NCBI GenBank assembly: GCA_012961365.1
Contig: DTZN01000310.1
Coordinates: 1-10,564, forward strand
Origin: Hydrogenothermaceae bacterium
GTDB lineage: Bacteria; Aquificota; Aquificia; Aquificales; Hydrogenothermaceae
DNA length: 10,564 bases
Direction: 5' to 3'
How positions within the stretch are numbered: position 1 is the stretch's first letter; each line of letters starts with the position of its first letter. Position numbers and translations under genes: made by a program. Of the stretch, positions 5,406 through 10,564 are shown in pieces. The notes beneath the pieces are model-generated. The model ran no database searches and was not told the origin of the DNA. It saw only the letters and a program-made list of their open reading frames with translations.

Positions 5406-5738
5406 ATGTTTGGAAATCTTGGAGATATGATGAAATTAATTAAGGACTTACAAGAAAATATGGAAAAAGCAAAAGAAGAGTTAAAAAAAGAAGTTATACC
5501 TGTTGAGGTTGGGGGAGGAATGGTTAAAGTTGAAGTTAATGGTCTTGGTGAAGTTTTAAATATAGAAATTGATGATAGTTTATTATCTCCTGATAACAAA
5601 GAAGTTCTAGCAGATTTATTGGTTTCTGCCATGAATGAAGCAAATAAAAGGTCAAAAGAAATAATGACAGAAAAAATGTCATCTGTTGCAGGGCTTCCTA
5701 CAAACTTTCCAGGATTAAATCTTAATAACTTGCTCTAA
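5406..5738 (+). CDS. ybaB: YbaB/EbfC-family nucleoid-associated protein
   Basis: A 110-residue protein of the usual family size. The N-terminal helix MFGNLGDMMKLIKDLQENMEKAKEEL carries the MxKxxxxxQ-like heptads that form the dimer's tweezers. VPVEVGGG-like and MVKVEVNGLGEVLNIEID strands (about 36-57) form the central sheet, and DLLVSAMNEANKRSKEIM (71-88) is the second helix. The tail MSSVAGLPTNFPGLNL is the normal hydrophobic ending. The family binds DNA as a dimer and sits next to recR in many bacteria, usually after dnaX; here rpiB takes the upstream place. Its TAA shares one base with the recR ATG (TAATG), so the two are coupled in translation. Confidence 0.93.
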   Translation: MFGNLGDMMKLIKDLQENMEKAKEELKKEVIPVEVGGGMVKVEVNGLGEVLNIEIDDSLLSPDNKEVLADLLVSAMNEANKRSKEIMTEKMSSVAGLPTNFPGLNLNNLL

Positions 5739-6346
5739 TGGAAGATACAAAAATATTACCTCAAGCTTTACATAATGCAATAGAACATATCTCTCAACTT
5801 CCTGGATATGGAGAAAGGTCTGCACAAAAGTTTATTGAAAACTTATTACAACTTCCTAAAGGGGAATCTATAGAAACAATACGGGCTTTACTTGATATGA
5901 TAGATAAAATTCATCCTTGTATAGAATGTGGTCTATTAACTGAAGAAGATAAATGTAAAGTTTGTAAAGATGAAAGTAGAGACAGAAAAATAGTCTGTGT
6001 TGTAGAAGAAAGTTTTGATGCTTTTGCAATAGAAAAAACAGGGAAATATAAAGGTTTATATCATGTTTTACATGGGAGATTATCTCCTTTAGAGGGGATA
6101 ACTCCAGACAAACTAAACATTAATTCTCTTATAAAAAGAATATCATCTAATAATTTCAAAGAAGTAGTAATTGCTACAAATCCAACGGTAGAAGGAGAAG
6201 CTACAGCTACTTACTTATATAATCAGCTAAAAAAATTTGATATAACAATATCAAGAATCGCTTATGGTCTTCCATTTGGTGCATCTTTGGAAAATGCAGA
6301 TAGTTTTACTTTATCTAAAGCACTAGAGCATAAAGTCAGATTATAA
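5738..6346 (+). CDS. recR: Recombination mediator protein RecR
   Basis: A 202-residue protein, close to the usual 198-200. RecR forms a ring-shaped clamp that works with RecO/RecF to load RecA at single-stranded gaps. Domains in order: helix-hairpin-helix LPGYGERSAQK (21-31); a four-Cys zinc finger, Cys61, 64, 73 and 76 (CIEC...CKVC); and a Toprim domain from about 84, with CVVEESFDAFAIEKTG, YHVLHGRLSPLEGI and ATNPTVEGEATA. The C-terminal wedge ISRIAYGLPFGASLENAD (171-188) is the family signature. Two positions differ from the common form: Tyr in LPGYGERS and His in YHVLHG, where Gly is usual. It starts inside the ybaB stop codon, without its own ribosome site. It overlaps the opposite moeA gene by 6 bases at the stops. 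Confidence 0.96.
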   Translation: MEDTKILPQALHNAIEHISQLPGYGERSAQKFIENLLQLPKGESIETIRALLDMIDKIHPCIECGLLTEEDKCKVCKDESRDRKIVCVVEESFDAFAIEKTGKYKGLYHVLHGRLSPLEGITPDKLNINSLIKRISSNNFKEVVIATNPTVEGEATATYLYNQLKKFDITISRIAYGLPFGASLENADSFTLSKALEHKVRL

Positions 6347-7591
6347 TATATTTTTGCTATTCATAAACTCCATATCAAATACTATAACCTTTACATTCTC
6401 TCCTTCTTTTATTTCATTTACTCCAATTTCCACTACCGCAAAACCATGAGCATAAACCATGCCTGTTAAAATATTTGACCCCTGTTTTCCAAATGGAGTA
6501 GCTAAAAACTTATTTCCATCAAATTCCAATGCAACTCTTATAAATTCTTTTCTATCTGATTTTTTTCTTTTGTAATCTTTTGTTAAAATTGCTGTTATTA
6601 CAGGATTATAAACCCTAGTTTTTCCCATCATTTTCTTAATTGCAGGTTTTACCAATGTTTCATAAACAAACATACATGCAACAGGATTACCGGGAATGCC
6701 AAAAAATAGTTTTTGTTTTTCTTCTCCCCAAACTCCAAATGCTACAGGTTTACCCGGTTTTTGCGCAACTTTCCAAAATAGTATTTCAACCCCTAGCTGT
6801 GTGCAAACAAAATCTTTAACTAAGTCATATTCACCAACAGAAACTCCACCAGTAGTAAGTAAAACATCACAAGTTTTGGCATAGGAAAGTTTTCTTTTTA
6901 AATCTGCAGGGTCATCTTTTGCAAATCCTAAAATTATAGGTTCTGCTCCTGTTTCTAAGATTTGGGCATATAAAGAGTATGTATTTGATGTTCTAATTTG
7001 AGATTTGGAAGTTATTGGTTCTCCTATATCTAAAATTTCGTCTCCTGTGGTTAAAATTCCAACCCTTGGTTTTTGATAAACTTCTACAGTTGCTTTATTT
7101 ACAGAAGCTAAAATTCCTATTTCTGCAGGTCTAATTTTTTTTCCTTTTTTTATTAAAAGTTCTCCCTCTTTATAGTCTCCACCTTGAGGTCTTATATTTG
7201 CTCCTTTTGGTAGTTCTTGGAATATAAAAACTTTTCCATCTTCTACTTTTGTTAACTCTTTTTGGATAACTGTATCTGCTCCCTTTGGTATCAATCCTCC
7301 TGTATAAATAGCTGTAGCCTGCCCTTTTTCTATTGGTGTTGGCTGGCCTCCTGCTTTTACTTCTCCAACAAGTGTTAAAACAACTGGATTTTCTTCAGTT
7401 GCCCCTTTTATATCCTCATATCTAACTGCAAAACCATCCATACCACTATTATTAGCAGGAGGATTGTCTCTATCTGCTATTATATCTTCTGCTAAAATTC
7501 TGCCTAAGCTATCTTTTAAAAAAACTTTTTCTATACCTAAAGATTTTGTATTTTCAAGAACTATTTTTAAAGCTTCTTCGTATTTAATCAT
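6341..7591 (-). CDS. moeA: Molybdopterin molybdenumtransferase MoeA
   Basis: A 416-residue cytoplasmic enzyme of standard length that inserts molybdate into adenylated molybdopterin to complete the molybdenum cofactor. Motifs in order: NNSGMDGFAV (47-56, Asp52); AIYTGGLIPKGADTVI (94-109); RPQGGDYKEGE (134-144); the MoCF-binding domain with GILTTGDEI (178-186, Glu185), FAKDDP (223-228) and LTTGGVSVGEYD (245-256, Asp256); KPGKPVAFG (278-286); and FGIPGNPVA (297-305). The acidic residues shown to matter in E. coli MoeA all have counterparts. Residues from about 328 form the C-terminal beta-barrel domain IV. The ATG overlaps the end of the upstream signalling gene by 8 bases and has AGAGGT nine bases ahead, so expression probably depends on that gene's transcript. 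It implies that the host makes molybdoenzymes, or tungstoenzymes in some thermophiles. Confidence 0.95.
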   Translation of the reverse strand: MIKYEEALKIVLENTKSLGIEKVFLKDSLGRILAEDIIADRDNPPANNSGMDGFAVRYEDIKGATEENPVVLTLVGEVKAGGQPTPIEKGQATAIYTGGLIPKGADTVIQKELTKVEDGKVFIFQELPKGANIRPQGGDYKEGELLIKKGKKIRPAEIGILASVNKATVEVYQKPRVGILTTGDEILDIGEPITSKSQIRTSNTYSLYAQILETGAEPIILGFAKDDPADLKRKLSYAKTCDVLLTTGGVSVGEYDLVKDFVCTQLGVEILFWKVAQKPGKPVAFGVWGEEKQKLFFGIPGNPVACMFVYETLVKPAIKKMMGKTRVYNPVITAILTKDYKRKKSDRKEFIRVALEFDGNKFLATPFGKQGSNILTGMVYAHGFAVVEIGVNEIKEGENVKVIVFDMEFMNSKNIL

Positions 7592-10564
7592 ACTGTTTAA
7601 ACCTCTTTATATTAGCGTTATTTTTTAAAAATTCCTCAACTTCTTCTTCAGGCATTGGTTTTTTTAGTAAAAACCCTTGCACATAATCGCATTCAAACTG
7701 TTTTAAAGTTTGTAATTGCTCTTTAGTTTCAACTCCTTCTGCTACTGTTAGCATACCTAAAGATTTTGCTATATGAATAATTCCCTCAACAATGGCTTTT
7801 GATTTTTTATCTTCTAACATTTGTCTTATAAAAGACATGTCTATTTTTAAAATATCTGCGTTTAAGTCCTTTAAGTATGATAAAGATGAATACCCAGTTC
7901 CAAAATCATCTATAGACACTTTTACAGTTTCATATTTAGTAAACTCTTGTATAAGTTCCTTTGTTTTTTCTATATCTTCCATAAACACCCTCTCTGTTAT
8001 TTCTAGGATTAATGGTTTTTTTAAATCTTTTGTTTGATGTATAATTTGCTCTGCAAACATTGGGTCTTTAAAGCTTCTTGCTGATACATTTACACTTATT
8101 GGGATATTCCATCTGTTTATTTTTTCTGTTATTTCCTCTAAGGCAAACTGCCTAAAATTGTCTAAGTATGGAGAGTGTTCAAGATAGTCTATAAATTGAT
8201 AAGGGCTGTATATTTTTCCATTTTCATCTTTAATCCTTGCTAATGCCTCAAATCCCACTAAGCTTAAATCACTTGTTTTAAAATATGGTTGGTAAAAAAA
8301 GATGAATAATTCTTTTTCTATAGCTCTTTCTACTAAATTTTTAGCATAAACAAAACCCTTTGCTTTGTTTTCTAATTCTCTACTAAAAAACTTTACAACA
8401 TTTGCTCCTTCTTTTTTTGCTAATAATAATGCTGTTGATGCATTCTCATAAAGCTCGTAAAATTCTTTTCCATCATCTGGATAAATTGCTATTCCAGCAT
8501 TGATTAAAATTTTAATCTCTGTGCCATCTATCCTAAAAGGTTCTTGAAAACACTTGTTTATCTTTTCCTCAATAATAAACGCGTCTTCTTTTTTTCTTAA
8601 ATCTGCAAAAAGAATTGCAAACTCATCTCCTCCAATTTTTCCTAAAATATCTGTTTTTCTAAAGTATCTTTTTAATCTTTTAGCTATCTGTTTAATTATA
8701 AGGTCTCCTGTTTTTATACCATATGTTTTGTTTATGTATGTAAACTCACGTATATCTACTATTGCTAAAGCGGCTAATTTTTTTTCTTTCTTTAAAATTT
8801 CTTCAACTTTAGATAAAAATCCATTAAAGTTGTAAAGGTTTGTCTGAATATTATAAAACTTTAGTTTTTTTACTTCTTCGTAAAGCTTTTTTTCTTTTGT
8901 TATGTCTATTCCTATTGATATAAATCTTTTAATATTACCTTCCAGCTCAATAGGAATGATACTTTCCTCAATATAAAATACCTCCCCATTTTTCTTTCTA
9001 TTTACAAATATAGAGGAAAACTCTTTCCCTGATAAAATTGTTTCCCAAAGTTGCTTGTAAAACTCTTTTGAATGATATCCTGATTTAAATATTGCTGTAG
9101 TTTGTCCTATAAGTTCTTCCTTTTTATAACCTGTAAGGTTAACTACAAAATCATTTACATACAATATCTTTCCTTTTTCATCTGTTATTATAACCCAGTA
9201 ATCTGATTTTTTCACAGCTTTTTTTAAAATTATGCTATTTCTTATGATATCTATCTTTTCTAAAGCAAAACTTAAGTCACTTTCAATTTCTTTTAAAATA
9301 CTTATGTTTTCTTCTTCAAAAAAATGCTTTTCTGAAGAATAGATATTGATTGTTGCAACTACCTTTCCATATTTTTTTATAGGAATTGATACAGAGGATA
9401 AAAATCCTCTTTTTAGCATCTCTGCTTTCCATGGAGCCATTGCAGGATTGTTTTCAGTATCTGGATTTATAAATATTTTTCCCTCTTTACATACTATATT
9501 TACAGGTCCTTTTTCTTCGAGAGATTTATCTTCTGTGGATAATTTTATATTTTGTAAATATCCTTGTTCTTCCCCACATTTGTGGATTACATTAAAAGAT
9601 TTTCCTTTTTCATCTAAAGCACCTATCCATGCAAATTTTATATCTAGCTCTTTTACTAAGGTTTCGCAAACTGTTTTATAAAGTTCTTTTTCCGTTATAG
9701 CAGTTGTAATTGATTTATTTATGCTTCTTAATACTTTGTAGAGCTTTTGGTATTTTATTTGTTTTGTAATATCCACAAAAATAAACAGTCTTGCATGCTC
9801 CCCTTTGTATAAAACCGTTTTGGAAAACGCAAAAACATATCTTTTCTGTCCATTTTTTGCCCTTAGCTTTATATTTTCAAAATACTGGCTAAAATACTCT
9901 CCTCGTAATACCTTTTCTACATTTGGTTTTATTTTTTCTCTAAACTCAGAGCTTATTATATCTTCAAAATTTATACCTTGTAGCTCTTTTTCTGAATATT
10001 TAAGTAAATCATGCGTATATTTATTAGCATATTTTATTTTTTCTTTGTAGATTATCACTCCTATGAAAGGAATTTCATAAATAAATTCTGATATATCAAA
10101 AAACTCTTTTATTTTCAGTAGCTCTTCTATTTTGAGAACAATATTAAAGCTCTCTAGAAACTCAATTTCATCTGTAGGTTCAAAATTTTCTATTTGGTAA
10201 AAGGCTTTTCTTACTTTTTCATAATACTTTGATTTAACCATTACAAAGTGAGACATATTGGTAGAAATTTCTCTTATTATAGGTATCTTATCTTTGTCTT
10301 TTATCTCATCATAATTTTTTTTATACATAAGTCCAATATCTGCTTTTCCAGTTTTTATATTCGTATAAATATCTTCGTGTTTTTGTGTATAAACTACTTC
10401 TGATTCTGCAAAATCTACTTCTTCAAGGTAAAGGATTGGAATTATATGGTTTTCAAGACAAAAACTTGATATTTTTATATTATCTTGGTTTTTTAAATAT
10501 CCTATTAAAACAAAACTATCTTTTTCATTTTTAAATTTTCCAATAGGTTTATAGCCCTTTTTAT
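7584..10564 (-). CDS. Multidomain c-di-GMP protein: SBP-like/PAS/GAF/PAS/GGDEF/EAL (N-terminus beyond window)
   Basis: The frame is open from the right edge to the stop at 7584, giving 992 visible residues (numbered here from the codon at 10562). The ATG at 10328 is internal, not the start. Residues 1-123 resemble a PhnD-type solute-binding domain, with GKADIGLMY after an H-containing strand and FVMVKSKYYEKVRKAF. Then follow PAS (158-270), GAF (283-440), PAS (450-558), GGDEF (565-730) and EAL (738-985). The cyclase motif GGDEF (644-648) is intact with an inhibitory-site RKTD (635-638) at the proper five-residue spacing. The phosphodiesterase has EAL (772-774), Asn825, Glu854, Asp885-Asp886, Lys906, Glu942 and Gln962, the full set of metal and catalytic residues. 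It therefore probably both makes and degrades c-di-GMP, with the EAL side the surer activity. No membrane segment is visible, so this part is cytosolic. It overlaps moeA by 8 bases. Confidence 0.9.
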   Translation of the reverse strand, partial: KKGYKPIGKFKNEKDSFVLIGYLKNQDNIKISSFCLENHIIPILYLEEVDFAESEVVYTQKHEDIYTNIKTGKADIGLMYKKNYDEIKDKDKIPIIREISTNMSHFVMVKSKYYEKVRKAFYQIENFEPTDEIEFLESFNIVLKIEELLKIKEFFDISEFIYEIPFIGVIIYKEKIKYANKYTHDLLKYSEKELQGINFEDIISSEFREKIKPNVEKVLRGEYFSQYFENIKLRAKNGQKRYVFAFSKTVLYKGEHARLFIFVDITKQIKYQKLYKVLRSINKSITTAITEKELYKTVCETLVKELDIKFAWIGALDEKGKSFNVIHKCGEEQGYLQNIKLSTEDKSLEEKGPVNIVCKEGKIFINPDTENNPAMAPWKAEMLKRGFLSSVSIPIKKYGKVVATINIYSSEKHFFEEENISILKEIESDLSFALEKIDIIRNSIILKKAVKKSDYWVIITDEKGKILYVNDFVVNLTGYKKEELIGQTTAIFKSGYHSKEFYKQLWETILSGKEFSSIFVNRKKNGEVFYIEESIIPIELEGNIKRFISIGIDITKEKKLYEEVKKLKFYNIQTNLYNFNGFLSKVEEILKKEKKLAALAIVDIREFTYINKTYGIKTGDLIIKQIAKRLKRYFRKTDILGKIGGDEFAILFADLRKKEDAFIIEEKINKCFQEPFRIDGTEIKILINAGIAIYPDDGKEFYELYENASTALLLAKKEGANVVKFFSRELENKAKGFVYAKNLVERAIEKELFIFFYQPYFKTSDLSLVGFEALARIKDENGKIYSPYQFIDYLEHSPYLDNFRQFALEEITEKINRWNIPISVNVSARSFKDPMFAEQIIHQTKDLKKPLILEITERVFMEDIEKTKELIQEFTKYETVKVSIDDFGTGYSSLSYLKDLNADILKIDMSFIRQMLEDKKSKAIVEGIIHIAKSLGMLTVAEGVETKEQLQTLKQFECDYVQGFLLKKPMPEEEVEEFLKNNANIKRFKQYD

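Noticed and set aside
7792..10050. Several plus-strand open frames of 80-110 codons opposite the c-di-GMP gene
   Set aside because: They are antisense shadows of conserved PAS, GAF, GGDEF and EAL coding sequence; Phe/Ser-rich translations are what reversed Lys/Glu-rich codons give.
1..10564. CRISPR array, tRNA, rRNA, riboswitch or integrase attachment site
   Set aside because: No regular direct repeats, cloverleaf or conserved RNA core was seen on either strand by eye.

Overview
The window is AT-rich bacterial DNA. A hand count of a few lines gives about 30% GC in the housekeeping genes and nearer 22% in the minor-pilin block. Genes are tightly packed, with short overlaps and no gene-free stretch over 300 bases. 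Lys/Ile/Glu-rich proteins, a type IV pilin locus, a DsbC-type isomerase, MoeA and a very large PAS-GAF-PAS-GGDEF-EAL protein suggest a Gram-negative thermophile of the Aquificota, perhaps Hydrogenothermaceae (Sulfurihydrogenibium-like). That assignment is inference from gene style, since there is no rRNA or tRNA here.

Layout. (1) At 2-139 is the 3' remnant of an IS200/IS605-type tnpB gene. It keeps the first CxxC of the zinc ribbon, lacks the second, and stays open in frame straight into the first pilin gene. (2) At 140-2187 (+) is a four-gene minor-pilin operon in the order fimT/gspH-like, pilV-like, pilW-like, pilX-like, with overlapping or nearly touching genes. (3) At 2234-2614 (-), convergent to it, is a major type IV pilin (PilA-like). 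Its 5' region carries a candidate promoter where a sigma-70 -10 box abuts a -24/-12-like sequence. (4) At 2761-3165 (+), divergent from pilA, is a membrane-anchored single-domain rhodanese. (5) At 3152-4859 (-) is a two-gene unit: a secreted DsbC-like disulfide isomerase followed, after one base, by a short OppD/DppD-type ABC ATPase. (6) At 4944-6346 (+) is an rpiB-ybaB-recR operon: sugar-phosphate isomerase, nucleoid protein and recombination mediator. (7) At 6341-10564 (-) is a c-di-GMP signalling protein overlapping moeA by 8 bases. The signalling gene is incomplete: its frame stays open through the window's right edge, and the visible N-terminus looks like a PhnD-type solute-binding domain.

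How the parts fit. The left third is a pilus locus for surface attachment, motility or DNA uptake. Its pilins carry many cysteines, and a periplasmic disulfide isomerase lies 1.3 kb beyond pilA. The right end joins a ligand/PAS/GAF-sensing c-di-GMP turnover protein to molybdenum-cofactor synthesis by translational overlap. c-di-GMP commonly controls pili and adhesion, so a link between the two ends is plausible, but nothing in the sequence proves it.

No CRISPR array, tRNA, rRNA, recognisable riboswitch or convincing rho-independent terminator was seen. The most unusual items are the transposase remnant fused in frame to the pilin operon and the apparently cytosolic solute-binding-like domain on the c-di-GMP protein.
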